DNA of 64,000 nt, taken from NCBI RefSeq assembly GCF_902833045.1, contig NZ_CADFDU010000008.1, positions 1-64,000 of the forward strand. The letters run 5' to 3'. Made by a program: the position numbers and the translations under genes. This stretch comes from Burkholderia sp. BCC0322 (GTDB taxonomy: Bacteria; Pseudomonadota; Gammaproteobacteria; Burkholderiales; Burkholderiaceae). The notes under the pieces are model-generated. The model saw nothing but the letters and a program-made list of their open reading frames with translations. It had not been told where the DNA came from and ran no database searches. Positions 16,886-24,720 of the stretch are shown in pieces. Numbering within the stretch: position 1 is the stretch's first letter; each line of letters starts with the position of its first letter.

Positions 16886-18267
16886 AGTCGCTGCGCGTGC
16901 GCCTGCTCGCGACCGTGATGGCGGCGGTGGTCGTGTTCTGGGCGAGCTGGGGGGCGTTTCTCGGCATCGGCCTGTGGCGCGAACAGCGCGGCTGGCGCGA
17001 CGGCATGCTCGAAAGCGCCGCACAACTGCTGCTCCTGTCGTTGCCGGCTGCGATCGATCGCCTGCCTGAAGCGAACGCCCAGGCAGTGGTGCCGAAAGCC
17101 GCGTATGGCAGGTACGACATCGCGTTCCAGGTCTGGGTAGATGGCCGCATCGTGATGCACAGCGCGGATGCGCCGGCACCGGCGCTCAAGGCTGACCTGC
17201 GGGACGGCTACGGCACGAGCGCCGGTCGCGGCGCCGTGCACGACGAGACCTGGCGGGTCTACTCGCTGTCGGATCCGGCGGGCAGGATTCACGTTCAGAC
17301 GGGCGGCCCGGCCACGACCTGGCAGGAGAAGGCGAGCAATGCGTTGCAACTCGGGTTGTTCAATACAGCGGTGATGCTCGGGATGCTGGGCGTCGTGATC
17401 TGGTGGGTGATCCGCTGGTCGTTCGGGCCGGTGCGCGAGGTCCAGCGAGCCATCCAGCACAAGGCCGCGTTCGATTTTTCGCCGTTGCCGCTGGTGACGC
17501 TGCCGCGCGAACTCCGCCCGCTCGTCGAGTCGTTCAATCGCCTGCTCGCGCGGCTGAATCAGGCCGTCGACACCGAACGCCGCTTCATCGGCGATGCGGC
17601 GCACGAGTTGCGCACGCCGCTGGCGGCGTTGTCCGCCCAGGCGGAGGTCGCGTTGCAAGCGGACAGCCTGGCGGACAAGAACGAAGCATTGCGTCGGCTC
17701 GCAACGGGCGTCGAGCGCAGCGCGCGGCTCTCCGGGCAATTGCTCGAACTGGCGCGGCTGGATGCCGGATCGCGCGTCGACCAGCATGGGCCGGTCGACC
17801 TGTCGCGGCTCGTTGCGCTGATCGCGAGCGACTTCGACGCGGCCGCAGATGCGCGCCGACAGACGGTGCGGATCGCGGTCGAACCGGTACGCGTCTGGGG
17901 CGATCTGGACGAGATCGCGATTGCGGTGCGCAACCTGATCGACAACGCGTTGCGATACGGCCGTGACGGCGGGCGGGTCGAGATCACGTGCGACGTCCCC
18001 GCCGACGCGGACGGTGCGCGGGTCAAGCTGCGTATCGCTGACGACGGGCCCGGTGTGCCGGTCGGCGAACGCGAGCGGATCTTCGAACGCTTTTATCGCG
18101 TCCCGGGGACGGTGCAGCCGGGCAGCGGCATCGGCCTGTCGCTCGTCGTGCGAATCGCCGAGTCTCACGGCGGGTCGGTCGAGGTGACGACCGGGATCGG
18201 AGGGAACGGGCTGGCGGTGGTCCTGTCGCTCCCGGTATGGGTGGATCCGGCGCGCTGGCAGCGCTAG
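16882..18267 (+). CDS. Sensor histidine kinase, QseC/TctE type
   Basis: Predicted 461 residues. The first membrane helix is LLATVMAAVVVFWASWGAFL and the second LFNTAVMLGMLGVVIWWVI (about 159-177); they enclose a periplasmic sensor domain of about 125 residues. A HAMP-like linker follows, then the HisKA box FIGDAAHELRTPLAALSAQ with phospho-acceptor His241. The ATPase domain has an N box (NLIDNALRYG) and G boxes (ADDGPGVP, GSGIGLSLV). It pairs with the response regulator through the 4-nt overlap. The stimulus is unknown; QseBC and metal-sensing relatives share this layout. Confidence 0.94.
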   Translation: MKSLRVRLLATVMAAVVVFWASWGAFLGIGLWREQRGWRDGMLESAAQLLLLSLPAAIDRLPEANAQAVVPKAAYGRYDIAFQVWVDGRIVMHSADAPAPALKADLRDGYGTSAGRGAVHDETWRVYSLSDPAGRIHVQTGGPATTWQEKASNALQLGLFNTAVMLGMLGVVIWWVIRWSFGPVREVQRAIQHKAAFDFSPLPLVTLPRELRPLVESFNRLLARLNQAVDTERRFIGDAAHELRTPLAALSAQAEVALQADSLADKNEALRRLATGVERSARLSGQLLELARLDAGSRVDQHGPVDLSRLVALIASDFDAAADARRQTVRIAVEPVRVWGDLDEIAIAVRNLIDNALRYGRDGGRVEITCDVPADADGARVKLRIADDGPGVPVGERERIFERFYRVPGTVQPGSGIGLSLVVRIAESHGGSVEVTTGIGGNGLAVVLSLPVWVDPARWQR

Positions 18268-18365
18268 CGCGAGCGCCGGCAATCCGGCCGGTGCAGGCGC
18301 CGCGCCCTGCCCGGCCGATCCCGGTCTATGCTGTGCCATCGAAACCTTCAATCGAGGAGCAGCCG

Positions 18366-19082
18366 ATGTCCGACGCAACGACCGGAAACGCGCCAGACAG
18401 TGCGCACCCGCTCGACCATGTGGTGTGGAACGCGCTGGCGCGCAGGCAGCGCCGCTTTGCGCTTGGCAATGACCGTGCGTGGCGGTTTCCGGCAGCCATC
18501 GCGCCGTTCGCCGCGATCGAGGACACGAGCGCGGCATCGTTCGACGCATTGCGCACGCTGATCGCCGCACATGGGCCGGCGGCACTGGTCACGCCGGACG
18601 TGCTCGAGCTGCCGGCGGGATTGTCGGCGATCCGGCGCGCGAACCTGTTGCAGATGATCTGGCAACGGACGCTCGACCCTGCGCCTGAATCCGGCTACGT
18701 CACGCTCGCCGAAGCCGATGTGCCGGAAATGCTCGCGCTGACCACGGCCGCGCAGCCCGGCCCGTTCGGCCCGCGCACGTTCGAGCTCGGCCATTACATC
18801 GGCATTCGCAGCGAAGGCAGGCTGGCCGCGATGGCCGGCGAGCGGATGCAGGTCGACGGGTATACGGAGATCAGCGCCGTCTGCGTCGATGCCGCGTTCC
18901 GGCGGCAAGGGCTGGCGGCCCGTCTGATGCGGTCGTTGATTGCGGAGATCGATGCGCGCGCGGAAACGCCTTTCCTGCACGTCCTCACGTCGAACCAGGT
19001 TGCGATCGAGCGCTATCTCGCCCTCGGTTTTGTCGTTCGCCGCGAGATGCACCTGCTGGTGCTGGGCGACGAGCACGCATGA
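18366..19082 (+). CDS. GNAT-family N-acetyltransferase
   Basis: Predicted 238 residues, ATG with GAGGAG upstream. The C-terminal ~110 residues are an FR47/GNAT fold: motif A is AVCVDAAFRRQGLAARLMRSL, which carries the acetyl-CoA pyrophosphate-binding R/QxxGxA pattern. Then comes FLHVLTSNQVAIERYLALGF. The first ~120 residues are less conserved and precede the catalytic fold. Substrate unknown. The gene follows the two-component genes by about 100 bp and ends at a strong bidirectional hairpin. Confidence 0.85.
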   Translation: MSDATTGNAPDSAHPLDHVVWNALARRQRRFALGNDRAWRFPAAIAPFAAIEDTSAASFDALRTLIAAHGPAALVTPDVLELPAGLSAIRRANLLQMIWQRTLDPAPESGYVTLAEADVPEMLALTTAAQPGPFGPRTFELGHYIGIRSEGRLAAMAGERMQVDGYTEISAVCVDAAFRRQGLAARLMRSLIAEIDARAETPFLHVLTSNQVAIERYLALGFVVRREMHLLVLGDEHA

Positions 19083-19086
19083 CGAC

Positions 19087-19115
19087 GCGGCCGGCGCGAT
19101 GCACGTGCCGGCCGC
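19087..19115. terminator. Bidirectional terminator hairpin between GNAT and ohrR genes
   Basis: A perfect 9-bp stem GCGGCCGGC/GCCGGCCGC with an 11-nt loop lies in the 48-bp gap between two convergent genes. On the plus strand it is followed by GGTTTGT. Its placement fits a shared terminator. Confidence 0.6.
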
Positions 19116-19130
19116 GGTTTGTCCGGACGT

Positions 19131-19586
19131 TTATTCGTCGGTCGAGCGGATCAGGTTGCCGCGCAGCGTGACGATCGCCTTCTGCATCTTTGCGAATTCG
19201 TCCGGCTTCAACCCGGTGGCTTCGACCAGATTCATGTCGAGCCCCTTCTCGCGCACGCGGCGGCCGCGCTTCGTGAGGCTGACGAGCACCTGGCGCTCGT
19301 CCGACGGATCGCGGTGCCGCTCCAGATAGCCCATCGCCTCGAGCTTCTTCAGGATCGGCGTCAGCGTATTGGATTCGAGGAACAGCTTCTCGCCGAGCTG
19401 GCCGACCGTCTGGTTGTCCTGCTCCCAGAGCGCAATGATCGTGATGTATTGCGTATACGTGAGGCCGAGTTCTTCGAGGATCGGCTTGTAGGCCTTGCCG
19501 AACGCGAGGTTCGCCGAGTAGATCGCAAAGCACAGGAACTCGGACAGCTTCGGCGCGGCGGCGGATGGGGCTTCGGTCGGTTTCAT
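19131..19586 (-). CDS. ohrR: MarR-family regulator, OhrR type
   Basis: Predicted 151 residues from the ATG at 19586, with GGAGGA upstream. The winged helix is visible as QTVGQLGEKLFLESNTLTPILKKLE and GYLERHRDPSDERQVLVSLT. The reactive Cys typical of OhrR lies in SEFLCFAIYSAN near residue 23, after which the LTYTQYITIIALWE segment matches OhrR proteins. OhrR represses ohr until organic peroxide oxidises this Cys. Two palindromes in its own leader resemble those before ohr at 13153, so it probably represses both genes. Confidence 0.88.
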   Translation of the reverse strand: MKPTEAPSAAAPKLSEFLCFAIYSANLAFGKAYKPILEELGLTYTQYITIIALWEQDNQTVGQLGEKLFLESNTLTPILKKLEAMGYLERHRDPSDERQVLVSLTKRGRRVREKGLDMNLVEATGLKPDEFAKMQKAIVTLRGNLIRSTDE

Positions 19587-19630
19587 GAACGTCCTCCAGC
19601 GACGCGAGCGGCCGCAGACAGACGCATTAT

Positions 19631-19674
19631 ATATCGTGTGCGATCTTATCGGTAGCATGATAATCGTGTTCGAT
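19631..19674. promoter_or_regulatory. Two candidate OhrR operators upstream of ohrR
   Basis: ATATCGTGTGCGAT (19631-19644) and TAATCGTGTTCGAT (19661-19674) are related to each other and to the sites before ohr. They lie 45-88 bp upstream of the ohrR start, where an autoregulatory site is expected. Confidence 0.6.
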
Positions 19675-19688
19675 GAACCGGCGCGCCG

Positions 19689-19817
19689 TCAGCCTGCCCT
19701 ACGGCGCTTGCCAGTCTGCATGCGGCTGACCGACATCAGCGTGCATTGCACCGGATGCGCGATTTCGGTCGCGAGCCCGCCTGCGGCAAACAGCAGGATC
19801 GTCAGCCAGCGTTTCAT
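19689..19817 (-). CDS. Small protein with N-terminal hydrophobic segment, coupled to the GFA gene
   Basis: Predicted 42 residues. The ATG at 19817 overlaps the stop of the upstream GFA gene by 4 nt (ATGA), the arrangement used for translational coupling. The product starts MKRWLTILLFAAGGLATEIA, a signal-peptide or membrane-anchor-like segment, followed by a short basic tail. I recognise no family. It may be a real small membrane protein or a chance frame. Confidence 0.4.
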   Translation of the reverse strand: MKRWLTILLFAAGGLATEIAHPVQCTLMSVSRMQTGKRRRAG

Positions 19818-20185
19818 GCGTCCTCCACGACCGAGAGGCTCGCGCCGTTGGCGACCATTGCGTCGAGTGCATACGGATCGACACCTTCGAGGCAGCCGAG
19901 GTTGACGCGCCAGCAGGCGGGATCCATGCGCGTCTGATGGAACGGATAGATGCCGCAATGGCTGCAGAAATAGTGATGGGCCGTGCGTGTGTTGAATTGG
20001 TAGCACGTCAGCGCGCCCTCGCCTTCGACGATCGTCAGTTCGCTTGCGGCGAACATCGGGCTCATCAGCGCGCCGCGCCGGCGGCACAGGCTGCAGTTGC
20101 AGCGAACCGCCGGCGTCACGGCCGTTCTGACTTCGAATTTGACGGTCCCGCAATGGCAGGACCCTTTGAACCAGGTTGCAGACAT
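19814..20185 (-). CDS. GFA/CENP-V-family zinc protein
   Basis: Predicted 123 residues. The zinc-binding pattern of the glutathione-dependent formaldehyde-activating (GFA) family is complete: GSCHCGTVKFEV at the N-terminus, CNCSLCRRRG near residue 30, and YFCSHCGIYPFHQTR near residue 73. Family members are small single-domain proteins; only some act on S-hydroxymethylglutathione, so the substrate is open. A 42-residue frame follows with an ATGA overlap. Confidence 0.9.
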   Translation of the reverse strand: MSATWFKGSCHCGTVKFEVRTAVTPAVRCNCSLCRRRGALMSPMFAASELTIVEGEGALTCYQFNTRTAHHYFCSHCGIYPFHQTRMDPACWRVNLGCLEGVDPYALDAMVANGASLSVVEDA

Positions 20186-20498
20186 GGTGGATTCCCGAAG
20201 AGGTCATGCCTGCTTTATAGCGGACGCCCGAAGCTGCGTTGTATCGCAATGTATCCGCCGTTCGTGCAGATACAGAACATTGCAAATCGGCGGCGATAGC
20301 GGCCCACAAGAGAGCGAGCAGTCTTGTCGCACAGGGGCGCGATGCTTTGCCAGGGGGATACTGCACTTGCCGTTTTGGCCCTACAATGCGCAGGCGACGA
20401 AACCGCATGATCGGCCGTCAGGATGCCGCGTTCATCGAACGCAGCGTCCGACATTCAAGCGGTTTCGCTGAATAACGAACAACATCCAACCCGCATCC
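20186..20498. other. Divergent intergenic region, no gene seen
   Basis: About 310 bp between the GFA gene (minus) and a lipoprotein gene (plus). It should hold both promoters. No hairpin, operator or small gene stands out. Confidence 0.5.
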
Positions 20499-21137
20499 AT
20501 GAAAAGAAGAACGTTTCTCGCGCTGCCCGCCGTGGCGGCGTCCGGCCTGCTCGCCGGTTGCTCCAACGCCGACTTGGGACCCATCACCAATCGCATGATG
20601 AAGGACCCGGAATACCGGGAAACGCTGTCGGCATTTCTGATCAGCGCGGACGGAAAGAGCCTCGTCGTCATCGGCAAGCAGTATCACTACATTTTCGATG
20701 TGCCGCCGGCCCTCGCCGTCAATCTCACGGCACCCTATCGCCCCAAGCTGTACACCGATTTCGACGATTTCGAGACGCACGGCGACAAGATCACCGGACG
20801 TTATGTATTGCAGCTTTCGCGCGACGACGCACCGTCCGGCTCCGAGTTGCGTGAACGCGCGCTCGCCGATGGTTTCAAGGATCAGGGTTACACGCTGACC
20901 GAGAGCGGCACGATCAGCGGCAAGCGCTACCAGCCGAACGACGTCACGCCTTCGTCGATCCCGCAGGCGTTCAATCACGCGTACGACGTCAAGGTGATCG
21001 AGCGGCCGTCGGTGCTGGGCAAGGGAGCGAAGCTCGCGCTTTCGCCGATCACGATGGCAGCCGATGGCGCGCTCGGGCTGCTGGGTATCGCGCTGGCCCC
21101 GATCGCACTCACCACGATTATCGTCCTGGCCCACTAA
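20499..21137 (+). CDS. Predicted lipoprotein of unknown function
   Basis: Predicted 212 residues. The N-terminus MKRRTFLALPAVAASGLLAGCSNADLG is a lipoprotein signal with lipobox LLAGC; the paired arginines also resemble a Tat motif. The mature part has a compact polar domain (PPALAVNLTAPYRPKLYTDFD, GRYVLQLSRDDAPSG). It ends in a hydrophobic stretch (ADGALGLLGIALAPIALTTIIVLA) that could be a second membrane anchor. No known domain is recognised. The next gene also encodes an exported protein and lies about 60 bp downstream. Confidence 0.8.
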   Translation: MKRRTFLALPAVAASGLLAGCSNADLGPITNRMMKDPEYRETLSAFLISADGKSLVVIGKQYHYIFDVPPALAVNLTAPYRPKLYTDFDDFETHGDKITGRYVLQLSRDDAPSGSELRERALADGFKDQGYTLTESGTISGKRYQPNDVTPSSIPQAFNHAYDVKVIERPSVLGKGAKLALSPITMAADGALGLLGIALAPIALTTIIVLAH

Positions 21138-21199
21138 GGCCATGGCATCGCGGCATTGCCGCAATGCGACGACCACGTCGCGCTTCAGCGGAATCCACC

Positions 21200-21883
21200 A
21201 TGAGAATTCCTGCCCGAACGATGTTCCGTATCGGTTGCCTTGCCACCTGCCTGGTCGTCACGCAACACGCCGTCGCCGAAAGCGGCTGGGACGCCGCGCG
21301 GCATGTCCGCGCCGACTGGGTGTTCGCGTCGATGAAGGAAAGCGACGTGCGGCCCACGCTGGATCGCGCACTGAAGGACCAGGCGCGCTGGGCCGGCCTG
21401 CCCGGCAACGCACCCGATACAGGCGCGTTCCAATGCACGAAGCTCGCCTTGCCGCCGCCGTCGGCCGACGCTCAGGCCGCGTTCGACGCGGCACCGTCGC
21501 CGCACGGTCGCGACGCCGACAAGGCGTACGCGAAGGCCGCGTCGCTCGGTTCGTGGCGTGCGGCCGCGCGGCTGGCGAGCAGTTCGCTCGACGACGAGGA
21601 TTGGGAAGGTGCGCAGCCGGCGATTGCATGGTTGCTCGTTCATCACGTTCCGGCCGGCTACAACAAGCTCGCGGATGTCCTGCAGGCGATGTCGGGCTAC
21701 GACGGCGAAATGCCCGGCGAGGGCATGAGCGGGATGATCGCGTCGCTGCGCTGGCGCGCGGCGCGCGAAGGCGATCCGGTCGCGCAGATGGAGATGGCCG
21801 ATCTGTTCGAGAAGCTCGGCAAGGCCGATCTCGTCACCGCGCTGCGCGCTTGCGCGACGCAGCAGAATCCGGCGCTGAAATGA
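21200..21883 (+). CDS. Exported protein, Sel1/TPR-like
   Basis: Predicted 227 residues from the ATG at 21200. The N-terminus (MFRIGCLATCLVVTQHAVAES) is a signal peptide. The mature part contains helical repeats resembling Sel1-like TPRs: DADKAYAKAASLGSWRAAARL, AGYNKLADVLQAMSGYDG and RAAREGDPVAQMEMADLFEKLG. Repeats of this type mediate protein contacts. It probably forms a unit with the preceding lipoprotein gene. Function unknown. Confidence 0.75.
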   Translation: MRIPARTMFRIGCLATCLVVTQHAVAESGWDAARHVRADWVFASMKESDVRPTLDRALKDQARWAGLPGNAPDTGAFQCTKLALPPPSADAQAAFDAAPSPHGRDADKAYAKAASLGSWRAAARLASSSLDDEDWEGAQPAIAWLLVHHVPAGYNKLADVLQAMSGYDGEMPGEGMSGMIASLRWRAAREGDPVAQMEMADLFEKLGKADLVTALRACATQQNPALK

Positions 21884-21943
21884 AGCGAGCCGGTATGCCG
21901 AGGTGATGTGCGGCGTACCGGCTCATGTTGTGACGTTGTCGCG

Positions 21944-23077
21944 TCAGACTTCGTACCGCACCGCGTGCGCTTCGGTCGGCAGCGGCAGATCCCAGCGCAG
22001 CAGCATCGCTTCGAGCGCGCGGTTCGTCAGCGACGTGTCGCGCCGCGCGTTGCGACGCAACAGCGCCGCGCGCGGCTGTTCGAGGTAGACGAGCGTGATG
22101 TCGGCGCCGTACGCAAACAGCAGGTCGAGCGTCTTCTTGCGCATCAGCGGCGACAGGTTCGTCGCATTCCACACGAACGGTTTCTGCACGCGCAACAGCG
22201 CCTTCGCGGCATCGACCGCATGGTGCGCGACGGCACCCTCGTTCTGCCCGTGACGCAGCCCCAATGCATCGCGCGCATCGTCGAATGACACGACCGGCAG
22301 ATCCGGATGATGCCGCGCAACCCACGTGTTCTTGCCCGACGCAGGCAGACCCGACATCACGACGACCTGCGAGCCCGGCGGACGGAACAGCGGATAGTCG
22401 GGATGCACGTCCGCGCCACGGAAGTAGCTGAGCGCGGTGTGCGCATCGGCGAACGCGCGCGGCTGGCCGTAACAGCCGTCTTCCCTCGCCAGTTCACGCA
22501 ACAGTTCGATGTTGTCGAGCACGCGCTGCGTATCGGCGCAGATGCGCCCGCGAATATCGGCTTCGGCGAGCAGGCACAGCAGCGGCAGGCTGACCTGCCA
22601 CGACAGCTCGCGCGCGATGAATTCGGGCGTGCCGCGGCGCGATCCGCTCATCGCGAAGAACGGCACCTGGTGCACGGCGATCATCCGGCAGATCGCCTCG
22701 CGCACCGTGAACGGCACGCCGGCATCCCACAGGGCGATCCGCGCATCGATCGCGCCCTTGCGCGAGTGGCCGGGATGGCCGATTGCACCGGTGACGGGAT
22801 CGATGACCGTCGTGCCGTGCTTCGCGATGTCGTGCAGCAGCGCGGCCAGGAACACGATCTCCTGGTCCGTGCGCGACGCGGCCTGGTACTCGGGCAGCGC
22901 GAGCAGCGCATCGATCACCATCATCGTATGCGTCCACACGTCGCCTTCGCCGTGGTGCGCGGGCTCCTGCGGTGTCGTTTTCGCCTGTTCGAGCGCGGGA
23001 AATGCCGCGAGACACGCACGATAGTCCGGCTGCCGGCCGGATACAGGCACGAGTGCCTGAAGTTGTTCGTACTTCAT
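21944..23077 (-). CDS. HD-Pnk: HD phosphoesterase fused to 5'-OH polynucleotide kinase
   Basis: Predicted 377 residues from the ATG at 23077 with AAGGAG upstream. The N-terminal half (about 1-200) is an HD-domain phosphohydrolase: His in GDVWTHTMMVIDALL, His82-Asp83 in LLHDIAKHGTT and a further His in GHPGHSRKG. The C-terminal half is a P-loop kinase with Walker A GLPASGKNTW (243-252), then VVSFDDARDALG and VWNATNLSPLMRKK, as in polynucleotide kinases. Runella HD-Pnk with this architecture removes 2',3'-cyclic phosphate and phosphorylates 5'-OH ends, making broken RNA ready for sealing. The RNA ligase gene lies 40 bp upstream on the same strand, so the pair forms a healing-and-sealing unit. 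Confidence 0.88.
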   Translation of the reverse strand: MKYEQLQALVPVSGRQPDYRACLAAFPALEQAKTTPQEPAHHGEGDVWTHTMMVIDALLALPEYQAASRTDQEIVFLAALLHDIAKHGTTVIDPVTGAIGHPGHSRKGAIDARIALWDAGVPFTVREAICRMIAVHQVPFFAMSGSRRGTPEFIARELSWQVSLPLLCLLAEADIRGRICADTQRVLDNIELLRELAREDGCYGQPRAFADAHTALSYFRGADVHPDYPLFRPPGSQVVVMSGLPASGKNTWVARHHPDLPVVSFDDARDALGLRHGQNEGAVAHHAVDAAKALLRVQKPFVWNATNLSPLMRKKTLDLLFAYGADITLVYLEQPRAALLRRNARRDTSLTNRALEAMLLRWDLPLPTEAHAVRYEV

Positions 23078-23117
23078 GCTCAAGACTCCTTCGAAACGGC
23101 GCACGGCCGCTCCGCAT

Positions 23118-23987
23118 TCATTTGCCCGGATGCGCGGCGAGGCGCGATGGCCACGTGACCGTCGGGCGCGGTGCATACAGGTCGACGCCCGGCGCGAGCA
23201 GGTTCGGGATGAACGGCTGCTCCGAATGATGGCGTGCCGACTCGAGAATGGCCTGCACGAAATCGTGGCGCACCCACTTCAGGCGCGCGGTCGTCGTGCC
23301 GTCCGTTTCGACCTTCACATAAAGCCCTTCGGAGCGCTCCGACTTGTCGCACTGCTGCCATGCACGTGCGAGGTCGAGCCCTTGCCGCCGCACCGTTTCC
23401 TCGAACGCGCGACGCCAGTCCGGCGTCTTCGCGAGCGACGGGCCGAGCAGCGCCTTCAGGTCGGCGAGCCGCGCCGGCGCGATGCCCTCGTACAGCACGG
23501 GCACCGACAGCACGGGCCCGTCGGCGAGCAGCGCGCGACGCGCGGGCGTCGACAGGAAACGGCCCGTTGCGCGGTCGAACACGTCGAACTCGAAAAAGTG
23601 ATGCGGCAGCGCGTCGTAGAACACCGCGTGCTTCTTGCTCATCGTCTCGCCGTACATCACGTAGCGATCGCCAAGGCGGTCGAGCAGCCAGCCGGCATGG
23701 GCGGCGGCCCAGGTCTTCACGAACCCGAACTGCCGCTCGCGGCCGCCGCCGGCCAGATAGTGGCCGCGCGACTGCAGCAGCAGTTCGCCCGCCGGGCTGA
23801 AGCTGATGCCCGTGTTTGCGCCGTCGAGCTTTTCCTCGACGACGAGATGCGCGCCCGCGAGGGTGCGATAAGGAATGTGGTCGTGACCTTCGTCGTCGTC
23901 CTGCAGGCGCGAGCCTTCGAGGTGCGGCGTGCGTGGGTAGCGGGCGAGGTCGAACGATTGCGCGTATGCGCGGAAATCCAGCGTCAT
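23118..23987 (-). CDS. ATP-dependent RNA ligase of the covalent nucleotidyltransferase family
   Basis: Predicted 289 residues, ATG with GGAGAAAG upstream. Motif I is EEKLDGANTG with nucleophile Lys53. Further motifs are LQSRGHYL (Ia), YVMYGETM (III-like), FFEFDVFD (IIIa), SEGLYVKV (IV) and ARLKWVR (V), in the right order for Rnl2-like ligases. The C-terminal ~50 residues are short, so there is no large OB or extra domain. The enzyme should join 3'-OH and 5'-phosphate RNA ends made by the HD-Pnk encoded next. It is first in the two-gene operon and is divergent from rtcB-prfH across 733 bp. DNA ligase activity is less likely given the family resemblance. Confidence 0.88.
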   Translation of the reverse strand: MTLDFRAYAQSFDLARYPRTPHLEGSRLQDDDEGHDHIPYRTLAGAHLVVEEKLDGANTGISFSPAGELLLQSRGHYLAGGGRERQFGFVKTWAAAHAGWLLDRLGDRYVMYGETMSKKHAVFYDALPHHFFEFDVFDRATGRFLSTPARRALLADGPVLSVPVLYEGIAPARLADLKALLGPSLAKTPDWRRAFEETVRRQGLDLARAWQQCDKSERSEGLYVKVETDGTTTARLKWVRHDFVQAILESARHHSEQPFIPNLLAPGVDLYAPRPTVTWPSRLAAHPGK

Positions 23988-24474
23988 GGTCTTTCTCCGG
24001 AAACAACGGAAGAAGCCGACGACGTGAACGAACGATGGGATGTGCGTTGCGGTGTCAGTGCGTGTCCGGGCGCGGCCCTGCGATTACTGTTCCGCGCCGC
24101 GAGGCAGACGGAAACGGGCAGGACGACATGCGGCCGGGACGGCAGTCGTCGGCGTATCAGGCGAAGGGACGAATGTTTGCGGGCACTTGGATCACCGATT
24201 CGATGAAGGTTCAGGGATGAAGCAGGCGGATGCTACGAAACGGCTTTTGCGCTGTCAAGCGTGGTCGGGCACCTCCGTGGCGGCTGTCTGCGTAGGTCGA
24301 ATGCCTGCCGTGGCGCGCGTTGCGCGTCATCGACGGTGAAATGATCTGGATTCCTATGTGTGTGTTTTTCGCCACATCGAAGGATGATTCGGTGGGCTAC
24401 GCTGCACCGCCCGCTTGCTGCGCCCGTCGCGTGCATGCTAGAGTCGCCGCCATTCCGATCAACCCCTCACTCGC
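23988..24474. other. Divergent intergenic region of the RNA-repair island
   Basis: About 490 bp that must contain the promoters of both RNA-repair operons. No gene is recognised. TGGC-N5-TTGC near 24308 resembles a sigma-54 promoter, but the spacing is 2 bp too short. A TGCATGCTAGAGT element near 24432-24444 could be an extended -10 for rtcB-prfH. Confidence 0.4.
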
Positions 24475-24674
24475 AAGGAGAAGAAAATCATGACGTCACG
24501 CCAGCACTCCTCCCGTCGCGGGTCGTAGTTCGGGTTTTTCGCGTCCGTTCGTTTCATCGTTCACGCCAAGCAGCACCGCATATCGCCGTCACGGCGATGA
24601 GCCGGGTCGTTCCGATCCGGTCGTGCCGCCCTCTTCCCGACTTCCGATGCCGGGCAGCGCCTGCGTGCGCTGCC
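24475..24674 (+). promoter_or_regulatory. Structured leader of the rtcB-prfH operon
   Basis: A Shine-Dalgarno AAGGAG (24475-24480) precedes a 12-codon frame. Three strong stem-loops follow. 24582-24598 is a 7-bp perfect stem, ATCGCCG/CGGCGAT. 24602-24620 is an 8-bp stem with one G-U pair, CCGGGTCG/CGATCCGG. 24653-24674 is an 8-bp perfect stem, GGCAGCGC/GCGCTGCC. A TTTTT run lies at about 24698-24702, and rtcB starts at 24721. A short translated frame followed by competing hairpins is the layout of translation-coupled attenuators, but no mutually exclusive pairing is proven here. Confidence 0.45.
24490..24528 (+). CDS. Possible 12-residue leader peptide upstream of rtcB
   Basis: The frame MTSRQHSSRRGS ends at TAG (24526-24528). 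It has a consensus AAGGAG with 9-nt spacing, better than that of rtcB itself. The peptide is rich in Ser and Arg. The last codons overlap a small CCCG/CGGG hairpin. Because prfH encodes a release-factor homologue, a short frame whose termination affects downstream structure would be a logical sensor. This is inference; the frame could also be chance. Confidence 0.35.
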   Translation: MTSRQHSSRRGS

Positions 24675-24720
24675 TGCGCCATGGCCCGCCGTTCTACTTT
24701 TTCATCGAACGGAAACCTCC

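Noticed and set aside
24300-24325. TGGC-N5-TTGC upstream of rtcB as a sigma-54 promoter.
   Set aside because: The GG-to-GC spacing is 8 instead of 10 bases, and no RtcR-type activator gene is near.
24490-24530. CGTCACGCCA and GGGTCGTAG in the rtcB leader look a little like both strands of the 16S decoding site.
   Set aside because: The match is about 10 bases, lacks the AAGU part of the second strand, and includes a common palindrome; chance is likely.
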